From contig NZ_JACHCR010000029.1 in assembly GCF_014205845.1 (NCBI RefSeq), forward strand, positions 1 to 64,000: a stretch of DNA of 64,000 nucleotides, in the 5' to 3' direction. Under the pieces are notes generated by a model that saw only the letters and a program-made list of their open reading frames with translations, was not told the origin of the DNA and did no database searches. Source of the stretch: Mucilaginibacter cryoferens (GTDB taxonomy: Bacteria; Bacteroidota; Bacteroidia; Sphingobacteriales; Sphingobacteriaceae). A program made the translations under genes and the position numbers. Shown here in pieces: positions 54,460 through 64,000 of this stretch; within the stretch, counting starts at the first letter, position 1; each line of letters starts with the position of its first letter.

Positions 54460-56607
54460 ATGAAAATAGTTACATATCCAGGTAAATCGTTCCCACTTGG
54501 TGCAACATGGGATGGCAAGGGCGTAAATTTCACCCTATACTCCGAAAACGCTACCGGGGTTGAACTTTGCCTGTTTAACACGCCAGAAGACGAAGTGGAG
54601 ACCGAACGGATACCCATCACCGAATACTCTGAACTAATTTGGCATATTTATATTCCCGGCTTAAAACCCGGTCAGCTTTATGGCTACCGCGTAAGTGGCC
54701 CCTACGAGCCAGAGAACGGGCATCGCTTTAACCCTAATAAATTATTGCTCGATCCTTATGCTAAGGCAATCTCCGGTACCATTAACTGGGACGACTCCCT
54801 TTTTGGTTATGAGATAGGCAACGATGCCAAAGACCTGAGTTTTAGCGAAAGTAATAACGCGGCCTTTGTACCCAAATCGGTAGTAATAGACCATCATTTC
54901 GACTGGGAAGACGATACTGCCCCCTGCATAGAATACTATAATTCTGTAATATACGAGGCGCATGTAAAAGGCTTTACCAAAATGCATCCCGAAATTCCGG
55001 AAGATATCAGGGGAACCTATGCCGCTATAGGCCACCCGGTAACTATTAAATACTTAAAAGAGCTTGGTATAACCGCCATTGAGCTGATGCCCATTCACCA
55101 TTTTTTAAGCGACAGGCATCTGGTTGATAAAGGCCTTACCAATTACTGGGGCTACAATACCATTGGCTTTTTTGCACCAGATTCGCGCTACTCGGCAAGT
55201 GGCGTATGCGGCGAGCAGGTGGTTGAGTTTAAAACCATGGTTAAAGAGCTGCACAAAGCCGGTATTGAAGTAATACTTGATGTAGTTTATAACCATACCG
55301 GCGAGGGCAGTGAGATGGGGCCTACCCTATCTTTCCGAGGTATTGATAATTGCTGTTATTACCGCCTAACCGAAGACAGCCGCTTTTATATGGATTATAC
55401 GGGCACCGGCAATACGCTTAATGCAAATTTACCTAACGTATTGCGCCTGATGATGGATAGCCTGCGTTACTGGATATTGGAAATGCATGTAGATGGTTTC
55501 CGCTTTGATCTGGCCGCTACCCTGGCCCGCGAGTTGCATGAGGTAAACCGCCTGAGTGCTTTTTTTGATATCATTCACCAGGACCCATGTATATCGCAGG
55601 TTAAACTGATTGCCGAGCCCTGGGATATTGGCGAAGGAGGTTACCAGGTTGGCAAATTTCCGGCAGGATGGGCCGAATGGAATGGAAAATATCGCGACAG
55701 CATCCGCGATTTTTGGAGCGGCACCGAAAGTTCACTGGCCGAGTTTGGCGATAGGATAACCGGTAGCTCTGATCTCTATAAATCATACCGCCGTCCAACT
55801 GCCAGTATCAACTTTATTACCGCCCACGATGGCTTTACCCTTACCGACCTGGTAACCTATAACGAAAAGCATAACGAGGCCAACGGCGAGGATAATAACG
55901 ATGGGGAAAGTCATAACCGATCATGGAACTGCGGTGTAGAGGGCCCAACAGATGATGAAAATATTAACGAGCTACGCGAAAAGCAAAAACGAAACTTTTT
56001 AACCACCCTCTTCCTATCGCAAGGAGTACCTATGCTGGTAGCGGGTGATGAAATGAGCCGTACCCAAAGCGGCAATAACAATACCTATTGCCAGGATAAT
56101 GGACTATCGTGGATCAATTGGGCAGGCATGGATAAGGGTTTGCATGATTTTACAGCTCAACTGATAAAACTAAGGAAAGAGCATGCTGCATTTTCCCGTA
56201 AAAACTGGTTTAAGGGTGAAATAGACAAAAAAAGTGGTGTTGCCGATATCGCCTGGTTTTTGCCCGATGGATCTGAAATGAGCGAGGATAACTGGAACCA
56301 CGATTTTGCCAAATCGGTAGCCGTTTTTTTGAATGGCCTGGGCCTACACAGTGTAAATGCCGAAGGCAATAAAGTAGTAGACGATAGCTTCTACATCATA
56401 TTTAACGCGCATGAAGAGCCCATAAGTTATAAATTACCCAAAAGCGAATATGCCAACGACTGGGATTTGCTTATAGATAGCCATAAAAAAGCCGGCGAAG
56501 AAGTAAAGGGCACATTTAAAGCCGACGAAACTATACAAGTTGAAGCACGGTCGGTAGTATTGCTTCAACATCAACTGATCCATAATGGCGATACAAAACA
56601 TCATTAA
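54460..56607 (+). CDS. glgX: Glycogen debranching enzyme GlgX
   Basis: A 715-residue GH13 (subfamily 11) enzyme. Residues 1-110 form a CBM48-like domain (GKSFPLGATWDGKGVNFTLY, GYRVSGPYEP). The catalytic residues are D350 in DGFRFD, E386 in LIAEPWD and D457 in TAHDGFTL. It hydrolyses alpha-1,6 branches of glycogen trimmed by phosphorylase, releasing short maltooligosaccharides. It overlaps treZ by 23 bp, so the two are coupled: the product chains can feed trehalose formation. Confidence 0.95.
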   Translation: MKIVTYPGKSFPLGATWDGKGVNFTLYSENATGVELCLFNTPEDEVETERIPITEYSELIWHIYIPGLKPGQLYGYRVSGPYEPENGHRFNPNKLLLDPYAKAISGTINWDDSLFGYEIGNDAKDLSFSESNNAAFVPKSVVIDHHFDWEDDTAPCIEYYNSVIYEAHVKGFTKMHPEIPEDIRGTYAAIGHPVTIKYLKELGITAIELMPIHHFLSDRHLVDKGLTNYWGYNTIGFFAPDSRYSASGVCGEQVVEFKTMVKELHKAGIEVILDVVYNHTGEGSEMGPTLSFRGIDNCCYYRLTEDSRFYMDYTGTGNTLNANLPNVLRLMMDSLRYWILEMHVDGFRFDLAATLARELHEVNRLSAFFDIIHQDPCISQVKLIAEPWDIGEGGYQVGKFPAGWAEWNGKYRDSIRDFWSGTESSLAEFGDRITGSSDLYKSYRRPTASINFITAHDGFTLTDLVTYNEKHNEANGEDNNDGESHNRSWNCGVEGPTDDENINELREKQKRNFLTTLFLSQGVPMLVAGDEMSRTQSGNNNTYCQDNGLSWINWAGMDKGLHDFTAQLIKLRKEHAAFSRKNWFKGEIDKKSGVADIAWFLPDGSEMSEDNWNHDFAKSVAVFLNGLGLHSVNAEGNKVVDDSFYIIFNAHEEPISYKLPKSEYANDWDLLIDSHKKAGEEVKGTFKADETIQVEARSVVLLQHQLIHNGDTKHH

Positions 56608-58420
56608 CAGAACATTAGGTGTTAATTTTAATAAACAGGGATTTGCCGAGGGAAGAGTTTGGGCACCCGGTGCAAAGGAGCTGCTGCTTAGTACCGGCAA
56701 CCTGGAACTGGAACTTGATAAACAGGAACACGGATATTGGACTTTAAGTACCGAGCAATTAAAGCCTGGCGATACTTATTGGTTTAAAGTAGATGGCAAG
56801 CAGTTGCCAGACCCGGCATCGTTATTTCAACCCGAAGGCGTACATGGCCCATCGGGAGCATTTGATTTGATAGCTTTTGAATGGACGGATGACGAATGGC
56901 GAAATACGGCCTTAGGCAACTATATTATTTATGAATTGCATACCGGCACGTTTACCACCGATGGCACATTTAAAGGTATCGAAGAAAAGCTCGATTACCT
57001 GGTATCTTTAGGTATAACAGCAATTGAAATAATGCCCGTGTCGCAATTTCCAGGCGAACGCAATTGGGGGTATGATGGTGTTTTTCCGTTTGCAACACAA
57101 AATAGCTATGGCGGCCCTGCGGGCTTACAGGCTTTAGTAAACACATGCCATAGCAAGGGCCTGGCGGTGATATTAGATGTTGTATATAACCACATTGGCC
57201 CCGAGGGTGATTACTTTGCTCAATTTGGCCAGTACTTTACCGGTAAGTACGATACCCCATGGGGTGCTGCCCTTAATTTTGATGATGCGGGCTGCGATGA
57301 GGTAAGGCGTTATTTTATTGAGAATGTATTAATGTGGTTGCGCGATTTCCATATAGATGCACTACGAATGGATGCCGTGCACGCTATAAGGGATTTTAGT
57401 CCGGTACATATTTTACAGGAGATAACCCAGCATGCCGCCCTGCTGACACAGCAAACCGGCAAAGCATATTACTTAATTGCCGAGTGCGACCTTAACGATG
57501 CCCGGTATATTAAGCCCGTGCAACAGGGCGGCTTTGGTTTTGATGCCCAATGGATAGATGAATTTCATCATGCCCTGCGTGTTGCAGCCGGAGGTGAGCG
57601 CAAAGGTTATTATTCCGATTTTAATGGCATTGCTGATCTGGCAAACGCTTATCAGAATGGGTATGTATACCATGGCCAATACTCCGGGCAACGGCAAAAA
57701 ACTTTCGGCACCAAAACCGATGGAATTAACGGGCAGCAATTTGTGGTGTTTTCCCAAAATCACGACCAGATAGGGAACCGCATGCTTGGTGAACGATCGA
57801 GCCAGTTGTTTAGTTTCGACATGCAGAAGCTGATGGCCGGTGCAGTGATGATCAGCCCGTTTTTACCTATGCTTTTTATGGGCGAGGAATGGAGCGAACC
57901 CAACCCTTTCCAGTTTTTTGTAAGCCATACAGATAAGGAACTTATTGAGGCGGTACGTAAAGGCCGGAAGGCCGAATTTGCAGATTTCCATACCGTGGGC
58001 GAGGCACCAGACCCGCAGGATGTAAACACTTTTAATAACTCCAAACTCAACTGGGCTTTGCTGGATAAAGGACAGCACAATGTAATGCTGCGCTATTACA
58101 AAGCACTCATTAAACTAAGAAAAAAACAACCTGCATTTAAAAATACCGACAGGGAAAGCATCACTATTGCCGTTGATGAAACAGCAAAAACATTAACCAT
58201 TAAACGATGGACTGACGAGCAGCAGGTGCTTTGCCTACTAAACTTCTCGGCACAAGAGCAGCAGGTTATTATACCTCAAGGTACCGGCCAATGGCAAAAG
58301 CTTTTTGATTCGGCCGAGCCAAAATGGAATGGGCCATTGGCAACTGCCGAAATTGTAAGTACAGGTCAAATTGCCTTATCGCCCCAGTCTATAGTAATAT
58401 ATACCCAACACCCTGCATAA
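56585..58420 (+). CDS. treZ: Malto-oligosyltrehalose trehalohydrolase
   Basis: A 611-residue GH13 (subfamily 10) enzyme. An N-terminal CBM48-like region is followed by the barrel: GNYIIYELHTGTFTTDGTF at about 118-136, nucleophile D263 in LRMDAVHAI, acid E300 in IAECDLND and D394 in SQNHDQIGNR. It releases trehalose from maltooligosyltrehalose. The partner that makes that substrate (TreY) is not in the window. The ATG lies inside the end of glgX, which supports a joint glycogen-to-trehalose route. Confidence 0.93.
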   Translation: MAIQNIINRTLGVNFNKQGFAEGRVWAPGAKELLLSTGNLELELDKQEHGYWTLSTEQLKPGDTYWFKVDGKQLPDPASLFQPEGVHGPSGAFDLIAFEWTDDEWRNTALGNYIIYELHTGTFTTDGTFKGIEEKLDYLVSLGITAIEIMPVSQFPGERNWGYDGVFPFATQNSYGGPAGLQALVNTCHSKGLAVILDVVYNHIGPEGDYFAQFGQYFTGKYDTPWGAALNFDDAGCDEVRRYFIENVLMWLRDFHIDALRMDAVHAIRDFSPVHILQEITQHAALLTQQTGKAYYLIAECDLNDARYIKPVQQGGFGFDAQWIDEFHHALRVAAGGERKGYYSDFNGIADLANAYQNGYVYHGQYSGQRQKTFGTKTDGINGQQFVVFSQNHDQIGNRMLGERSSQLFSFDMQKLMAGAVMISPFLPMLFMGEEWSEPNPFQFFVSHTDKELIEAVRKGRKAEFADFHTVGEAPDPQDVNTFNNSKLNWALLDKGQHNVMLRYYKALIKLRKKQPAFKNTDRESITIAVDETAKTLTIKRWTDEQQVLCLLNFSAQEQQVIIPQGTGQWQKLFDSAEPKWNGPLATAEIVSTGQIALSPQSIVIYTQHPA

Positions 58421-58733
58421 TCCCGTTGCAACCTGTAGTCATCCCTCCTTCAGAGGCTGCCAGCTTTGTAACTCGGCACAAAGCACACCTAACAAGTATA
58501 TTAGAAATATAAAAGCCGGATGAAAATAAATCCTCACCCGGCTAAATCACTCTAAAACAATCACCTCTTATTAAATAGGAAGCTATAAACAATTAATATA
58601 TAGACACTTCTACAAGTTACTATTAACTAAATGTTTAAACAAAGGTATCTATAAAATGGCTGTAACGTACCGCCACCCATTCATTTTTACGGGGTACTGA
58701 CATTTTATACTAACTGGTATTTAATCGATTGTA
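58421..58733. other. 313-bp gap between treZ and the TetR gene
   Basis: This stretch holds one modest hairpin (AGCCGG at 58514-58519 with CCGGCT at 58538-58543, no T-run), which may weakly end both convergent transcripts. Otherwise it is AT-rich, and no gene, RNA or repeat was recognised. Confidence 0.5.
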
Positions 58734-59354
58734 CTAGCAGTACATCAGTCCTTTAATAAAGATATCTGTAAGCAATAGCTTTTTGGTACGAATCTCTTCG
58801 AGATGTTCTTTACGGGGAAAACTGGTCTTCTTTTGAGATACAGCTCCTACCCTGATACCATGCATGGCATCCAGAAGCAGGTCGACCAGTTCTAATGGAT
58901 TTTCGATCGGTTGAATGCAGCCCTTATCAATTTCCTTTTTTATGGCATTACCTAATAAATTAAGTTCTGCTTTATGCACCTGCTCTACAATCTCCCAGAT
59001 CGTATCGGGCAGGTTTTGTTCGTTAAGCCTAAAAAAATCAAAAAAGTTATAGTTACTCACTATAAAATCGTGGTGAGTATTAATCTGAAAAACAAAGGCA
59101 TCCTTTAAACTCGCAAATGTATCAACCTTATCTTCCAATGTTTTAAGGTAATCGGCAGCCAGCTTACGCATGACGGCCATATACAACTGGCTTTTATCCG
59201 GAAAATAATAATACAGCAAAGCTTTAGACATAGATAGGTCGCCGGCAATTTCGTTCATCGTGGTTTTTGAATAACCGTAATGTAAAAAACGCTCGTACGA
59301 GGCTTCCAATATTTTTTCCCGTTTTATATCCTGCTGGTCGTTAACTGCAGCCAT
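58734..59354 (-). CDS. TetR-family transcriptional regulator
   Basis: A 206-residue regulator. The helix-turn-helix lies at about 29-52 (YSKTTMNEIAGDLSMSKALLYYYFPDKSQL), typical of TetR. The C-terminal ligand domain is all helical and of unknown specificity. It is divergent from the mechanosensitive channel gene across a 171-bp gap with dyads, so it may control itself and the channel. TetR proteins of this type often control efflux systems; an RND pump lies 1.4 kb downstream of the channel start, but no link is shown. Confidence 0.9.
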   Translation of the reverse strand: MAAVNDQQDIKREKILEASYERFLHYGYSKTTMNEIAGDLSMSKALLYYYFPDKSQLYMAVMRKLAADYLKTLEDKVDTFASLKDAFVFQINTHHDFIVSNYNFFDFFRLNEQNLPDTIWEIVEQVHKAELNLLGNAIKKEIDKGCIQPIENPLELVDLLLDAMHGIRVGAVSQKKTSFPRKEHLEEIRTKKLLLTDIFIKGLMYC

Positions 59355-59377
59355 TTGCTATGTTAATTAAAAATTCC

Positions 59378-59471
59378 TTCGCCAGCGAAAACTAAATTCC
59401 TGACTTTTTAAACAAATCTATCAAAAAATCTACACTTATGTGTATCAACGCCTATTTGTTATGTGTTGATA
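59378..59471. promoter_or_regulatory. Candidate operator dyads between TetR and MscS genes
   Basis: Three small dyads lie here: TTCGCCAGCGAA (59378-59389), TACACTTATGTGTA (59431-59444), and TATCAAC at 59443-59449 with GTTGATA at 59465-59471. The position between divergent genes fits an operator for the TetR regulator. Confidence 0.3.
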
Positions 59472-59525
59472 AAACAATTTTACATTCATAGTATTTAAGT
59501 AATAAAACTTACACACAACACAACT

Positions 59526-60641
59526 ATGGATATAGAAAGCAAGTTACCCCCTAATCTGCTCGAATTTTCAAAACATCTCCCCTCATTGGTATGGAACTTT
59601 ATGATAGCAATTGTTGCCATATTGGTAGGGCTACTGATAAAATTTATAGTTACCCGGTTGTTTAAGTTTTATGCAAAAAAAGAAGAGTCCTATTCCTTCT
59701 TCAAATCGGTAGTGGTTAATTTGGGGAAGGCTATTACCTATTTTATTCCGCTGTTTTTGCTCAATCTGTTTATACCGCTAATGCGGTTGGATAAAGTTTA
59801 TATTACCCCGTTAGACAAAACCATCGAAATTTTATTGACCATATCCTTTGCCGGCATCCTGGTACGCTCGGTGCGTATCCTGGAAGATTATATTTACCAT
59901 ACTTATGATCTCAACAAAGCCGATAACCTGGTAGAACGTAAAGTGCGTACCCAAATCCAGTTTATCCGCAAGTTTTTAGTGGTGGTTATCATATTTGTAA
60001 CCATAGCCATCATCCTGCTCAGTTTTGAAAGTATGCGTAAAATTGGTACTGGTTTACTTACAGGTGTAGGTATAGGCGGAATTATTGTTGGCTTCGCGGC
60101 GCAAACCTCATTGGGCAATTTACTGGCCGGTTTCCAGATAGCGTTTACCCAGCCCATCCGTATTGATGATGTACTGGTTGTTGAAGGCGAATGGGGCCGT
60201 GTGGAAGAGATTACCCTCACCTATGTGGTGCTGAATATATGGGATAAGCGCCGACTTATTCTCCCCATCAATTATTTCATATCCAAACCATTCCAAAACT
60301 GGACCAGAACCTCCTCCGAGATTCTGGGTACCGTATTTCTATATGTAGATTATACCATCCCGCTGGACGTGATCCGTGAGGAATTTGTTCGCTTGATCAA
60401 CTTAACCCCGTTATGGGATAAAAAAGTACAGGTGGTGCAGGTTACCGATACCAAAGAGAACAATATAGAGGTACGTGTATTGATGAGTGCCCGCAACTCA
60501 TCCGAAGCGTTTGACTTACGCTGTTATATTCGTGAAAACCTGGTAACCTTTATCCAGCAAAATTATCCGGGCAGCCTGCCGAAGATTCGCAATGAGGTGA
60601 ATAATCTTGAAAAATTTATTCAGCCTAAGGTGAACAGTTAA
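59526..60641 (+). CDS. MscS-family mechanosensitive ion channel
   Basis: A 371-residue inner-membrane channel. About four to five helices lie before the pore-lining segment, which is the conserved GIGGIIVGFAAQTSLGNLLAGF at about 188-210. It is followed by the cytoplasmic beta domain (PIRIDDVLVVEGEWGRVEEITLTYV) and the alpha-beta vestibule. It is longer than E. coli MscS (286 residues) by an N-terminal membrane extension, as in many Bacteroidota homologues. It opens on membrane tension to release solutes during hypo-osmotic shock. Divergent from TetR. Confidence 0.93.
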   Translation: MDIESKLPPNLLEFSKHLPSLVWNFMIAIVAILVGLLIKFIVTRLFKFYAKKEESYSFFKSVVVNLGKAITYFIPLFLLNLFIPLMRLDKVYITPLDKTIEILLTISFAGILVRSVRILEDYIYHTYDLNKADNLVERKVRTQIQFIRKFLVVVIIFVTIAIILLSFESMRKIGTGLLTGVGIGGIIVGFAAQTSLGNLLAGFQIAFTQPIRIDDVLVVEGEWGRVEEITLTYVVLNIWDKRRLILPINYFISKPFQNWTRTSSEILGTVFLYVDYTIPLDVIREEFVRLINLTPLWDKKVQVVQVTDTKENNIEVRVLMSARNSSEAFDLRCYIRENLVTFIQQNYPGSLPKIRNEVNNLEKFIQPKVNS

Positions 60642-60711
60642 GCCGCGTTTGGTAGTTCGATGCCGCGACCTATTACCAAGGCCTGTCCGAATAAAATTTC
60701 ATATTCAGTTA

Positions 60712-60762
60712 TATAAACAACAAACGCCGCCCTGGTTACCCGGGCGGCGTTTGTTGTTTATA
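60712..60762. terminator. Strong bidirectional terminator
   Basis: A 21-bp perfect stem (60712-60732 with 60742-60762) with a 9-nt loop contains GCCGCCC/GGGCGGC and A/T-rich outer parts. It lies between the convergent MscS and RND genes and can end both. Confidence 0.93.
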
Positions 60763-60773
60763 TTTTGAGCAGA

Positions 60774-63700
60774 TTAAACTACTTCTGCCTCTAATACTTC
60801 CTCATGCTTTACTTCTTTTTTACCAAACAGCCATACTTTAAGGTTATGACGGATAAGGTACATACATGGCACCAGGATCAATGTAATAACGGTGGCAAAG
60901 CCTAAACCAAATATCATTGTCCAGGCCAACGGGCCCCAGAAGGCAACGTTATCGCCACCAAAGTGGATATGTGGTTTAAAGTGGGTAAACATCTCCACAA
61001 AGTCGATGTTGAAACCTACAGCCAATGGTATTAAACCTAATATGGCAGCTGTAGCGGTTAACAATACCGGTGTCATACGGGTATGGCCCGCTTCAACAAC
61101 GGCATCGTGTACGTTGGCCCCCTGCTCTATCAGCATATCGGTAAACTCAACCAGTAAGATCCCGTTTCGAACCACCACCCCGGCAAGGGCTATAATACCT
61201 ACCCCGGTCATTACAATAGCCATCGTCATACCGAAGATACTTACCCCCAGCAATACGCCGATGATGCTAAAGAAGATCTCACTAATGATGATCAACGTTT
61301 TACCGATAGAGTTAAACTGGATCATCAATATTATCAAAATCAAACCAAACGATGTAGCCAACGCGCCGCCAAGGAATGTAACTGCTTCCATTTGGTCTTC
61401 CTGGCCGCCACCTTGCCTAATGGTAATATCATCGGCATGTTTAAAGTTGCCTATCGCCCTTAGTATACTCGCATTTACATCGTTGGCATTATAAGGTTTT
61501 ATAACGTTTGATCCCAGGGTTAACACGCGCCTTTGTTGCTTACGTTTGATATTACTATAAGTATTGGTATACTTAACATCTGTAAAGGCCGATATAGGCA
61601 CCTGCCTGATTGAACCGCCTGTTGCCAGATCACGGTAAGTGATCTTTAAGTTACGCAGCTCATCAATGTTGCTACGCTGACTTTCCAACGCTCTTACTTT
61701 TATCTGATAATCATCCTCTTTGGTGTTTCTGAAATCGCCGGCTTTGGCACCAAAAATGGCAGCGCCCAGGTTATCGTTCACTGTTTTTGTGCTGATTCCT
61801 TCGCGGTTAGCCCTTTCCCTGTCGATATCAAAAACAATTTCTGGTTTATCGCTTTGCACATCGGCAACAAGGTTATCTATACCGGCAATGTTTTGTTTAG
61901 CTATATAACTTTTTAAACGGTTACCGGTTTTCACCAACGAATCGAGGTTATCGCCAATAAGTTCGATACTGATATCTTTTTGTACCGGCGGACCGCTATT
62001 TTCCTGTGTTACAGAAATACGGGCTCCCGGAACACCCTGTACCGCATCACGGATTCTTTTTAACACCGCTTTGGTATCTTTACCATCTCTTTTACCAAAC
62101 TCAACAAACGCAACCGTAATCTTACTCTTATTCTCGTAATCTAACTGATCTTCGTCTGTAGGATCGGTTACCCCTTTGGTAACATTTGATATCACCGACG
62201 ATACAATATCCTTATCAGGCTCAACTATCTGCGCTACACGTTGCTCCAGTTTTTTGGTAACCTCGTTTGTGGTTGCCTGGTCTGTACCAATCGGCATGGC
62301 TATATATACATAAGCAAAATTAGGGTCGCCAGATGGAAAAAACTCTGGTGTTTTGCCTCGTACAGCCATTAAAAATATGGCAAATACAAACAGGGCAAAC
62401 GTACCTGCTAATACAATAACTGGTCTTTTAACTGCACGCTCTAACCATTTGGCATACCATTTTTGAAATTTCGGCCATACATTATTCTGGAATCTATCAA
62501 TCACTCTTAATAAGATAAAGTGATTGATCAGGTATAAAATAATAGCGAGGGCCAACAAGTTCCCCATTCCCATAGTCCATATTCCGGCAAAAAACAAGGC
62601 ATAGCTTATAATAGCCAATACACCCAAAATAATTACCACACGTGTTGTTTTTTTATCAAACTTAGGATTATCGTGCTCGCCTTCAATATGTGGTTTCATA
62701 AAATCAACCGCGAAAACAGGGTTCATAATATAAGCAACCACCAACGAAGCTAACAATGTTATGATAAGTGTAATTGGCAAAAAGAACATGAAGTGACCTA
62801 TCAAACTATTCCAGAATGCTAACGGAATAAACGGAGCCAAAGTGGTCATAGTACCAGAAAATACAGGTAAAAACACTTCGCCTGCAGCCATTTTAGCGGC
62901 CTGTTTAATTGGTACTTTGCCGTTGTTAAAAATACGGTGCGTGTTTTCAATTACCACAATGGCATCATCCACCACAATACCCAGCGCCAGAAGAAACGAG
63001 AACAGCACAATCATATTTAAAGTAAAGCCAATAGCCGGCATTATTAAAAACGCGATAAAGCACGATAATGGTACCGATAGCGCCACGAAGATGGCATTGG
63101 TGGTACCCATAAAAAACATCAGGATAAGGGTTACCAGCATAAAACCAATTACAATGGTATTGATAAGGTCGTTAAGCGTAGTACGTGTTTTATCAGACTG
63201 ATCGCCGGTTACCGTAATAGCCAAACCTTTAGGGAAAACGGTTTTCTGTTTTAGCTTTATCAGTTCGTTAATTTTATCTGATGCCTGGATAAGGTTCTCC
63301 CCCGCCCTTTTACTTACGTTTAAGGTAATTACATTTTTAAACTTAGGGTTATCCGGAGTTTTTAAGCGGGCATAAGTTTCCTGCTCCAAAAACGAATCTT
63401 TGATCTCTGCAATATCTCTCAGGTAAACAGCCTGCCCTTTAGGGTTCCTGATGGCCATGGCGGCAACCTGGTCGGCATTTTTAAAATCCTGCTTAATATC
63501 AATACTGCGACGGATGCCATCAGTTTTAATAGTACCTACCGACGACAGGATGTTTTCATTACCTATTGCCTGGATGATATCGCTAAAGCTAACCTGCGCG
63601 GCGGCCATTTTATTCATATCCACGTTAACCTGAATTTCGGGCGTTAAAGCGCCAATTTCATCAACCTTAGATATTTCTTTATAGCTTTCTATTTCATCCT

Positions 63701-64000
63701 TTAAAACATCGGCATATTCCTTTAGCTTTTTAAGATCGTAATCTCCAGAAATGTTGATGTATAAAATAGGAAGATCGGCCACGTTAATATCTGATATTAC
63801 CGACTCCTTCAAATTCACATCTCCCTGCGGAAGATCTTGTTTGGCCTTATCAACGGCATCTTTAACATCTATCTTGGCATCTTTTATAAGCACGTTTGCC
63901 TGAAATTCGGCAGTGATGATAGATACGTTTTGAACCGAGTTTGATGTAACCTTCTTCAGCCCTTTTAATGATTTTAATTGCTTCTCAATTTGCCTGGTAA
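60774..64000 (-). CDS. RND-family efflux pump inner-membrane subunit (5' end outside window)
   Basis: At least 1075 residues of an AcrB-type resistance-nodulation-division transporter. The frame stays open to the right edge with typical AcrB N-terminal sequence (QIEKQLKSLKGLKKVTSNSV), so only the first few tens of residues are missing. The internal GTG at 63893 is not the true start. The proton-relay aspartate pair is in LGIVVDDAIVVIEN. Two sets of membrane helices and two large periplasmic domains are present. The last helices include NGILLVEF and GLIPLAVGFNIDF. It uses proton import to expel drugs, metals or lipids and needs an adaptor and outer-membrane channel, probably encoded to the right. 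Confidence 0.93.
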   Translation of the reverse strand, partial: TRQIEKQLKSLKGLKKVTSNSVQNVSIITAEFQANVLIKDAKIDVKDAVDKAKQDLPQGDVNLKESVISDINVADLPILYINISGDYDLKKLKEYADVLKDEIESYKEISKVDEIGALTPEIQVNVDMNKMAAAQVSFSDIIQAIGNENILSSVGTIKTDGIRRSIDIKQDFKNADQVAAMAIRNPKGQAVYLRDIAEIKDSFLEQETYARLKTPDNPKFKNVITLNVSKRAGENLIQASDKINELIKLKQKTVFPKGLAITVTGDQSDKTRTTLNDLINTIVIGFMLVTLILMFFMGTTNAIFVALSVPLSCFIAFLIMPAIGFTLNMIVLFSFLLALGIVVDDAIVVIENTHRIFNNGKVPIKQAAKMAAGEVFLPVFSGTMTTLAPFIPLAFWNSLIGHFMFFLPITLIITLLASLVVAYIMNPVFAVDFMKPHIEGEHDNPKFDKKTTRVVIILGVLAIISYALFFAGIWTMGMGNLLALAIILYLINHFILLRVIDRFQNNVWPKFQKWYAKWLERAVKRPVIVLAGTFALFVFAIFLMAVRGKTPEFFPSGDPNFAYVYIAMPIGTDQATTNEVTKKLEQRVAQIVEPDKDIVSSVISNVTKGVTDPTDEDQLDYENKSKITVAFVEFGKRDGKDTKAVLKRIRDAVQGVPGARISVTQENSGPPVQKDISIELIGDNLDSLVKTGNRLKSYIAKQNIAGIDNLVADVQSDKPEIVFDIDRERANREGISTKTVNDNLGAAIFGAKAGDFRNTKEDDYQIKVRALESQRSNIDELRNLKITYRDLATGGSIRQVPISAFTDVKYTNTYSNIKRKQQRRVLTLGSNVIKPYNANDVNASILRAIGNFKHADDITIRQGGGQEDQMEAVTFLGGALATSFGLILIILMIQFNSIGKTLIIISEIFFSIIGVLLGVSIFGMTMAIVMTGVGIIALAGVVVRNGILLVEFTDMLIEQGANVHDAVVEAGHTRMTPVLLTATAAILGLIPLAVGFNIDFVEMFTHFKPHIHFGGDNVAFWGPLAWTMIFGLGFATVITLILVPCMYLIRHNLKVWLFGKKEVKHEEVLEAEVV

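Noticed and set aside
60892..61494. 200-codon plus-strand frame opposite the RND pump
   Set aside because: It is the antisense of conserved RND helices and has no independent support.

Overview
The window looks like a chromosomal segment from a Bacteroidota member of the Sphingobacteriaceae, most like Mucilaginibacter or Pedobacter. The evidence is the gene families (800-residue double-FtsX permeases, a DUF4251 protein, Tat-like TIM-barrel isomerases), the scarcity of Shine-Dalgarno sites, one good TTG/TAnnTTTG-type promoter, and the many CCTCTCC...GGAGAGG intergenic palindromes. This assignment is inference; no rRNA, tRNA or other taxonomic marker was seen.

Region 1 (1-37072, all minus strand) dominates. 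It is an array of thirteen paralogous ABC permeases of the MacB/FtsX type, called P1 to P13 here in coordinate order. They come with one LolD/MacB-like ATPase, one HlyD-type periplasmic adaptor and one secreted beta-solenoid protein (DUF4097-like). Each permease has duplicated FtsX halves, so it should supply a whole transmembrane pore. The reading proposed here is that one ATPase and one adaptor serve many interchangeable permeases. Three places carry a related GTACG...TGATAC upstream motif, followed about 50-97 bp later by a weak sigma-54-like element just before a gene. They divide the array into three candidate transcription units: A (adaptor, ATPase, P13, P12, P11), B (P10 to P5, then the solenoid protein) and C (P4 to P1). 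Each unit ends in a hairpin or inverted repeat. Divergent from unit A lies a two-component pair, an NtrC-family activator and a histidine kinase, which are the natural candidates to read those motifs.

Region 2 (40.5-44.3 kb) holds a small hypothetical gene, an NADPH-dependent FMN reductase preceded by a decayed copy of its own 5' end, htpG, and a secreted DUF4251 protein. Region 3 (44.3-52.2 kb) holds an ethanolamine operon (permease, eutB, eutC), a Tat-type sugar-phosphate isomerase, an AraC regulator with two short-chain dehydrogenases, and a small unknown gene.

Region 4 (52.3-60.6 kb) has a secreted SGNH hydrolase, a small membrane protein, a single-domain response regulator, an overlapping glgX-treZ pair for glycogen and maltooligosaccharide breakdown to trehalose, a TetR regulator and an MscS channel. 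Region 5 is an RND efflux pump that runs off the right edge.

Intergenic DNA in region 1 is unusually rich in repeats: CTAAA-rich tracts, a 21/22-bp minisatellite, an 11-copy heptamer, and palindromes that abut permease stop codons. This fits growth of the array by duplication and recombination.
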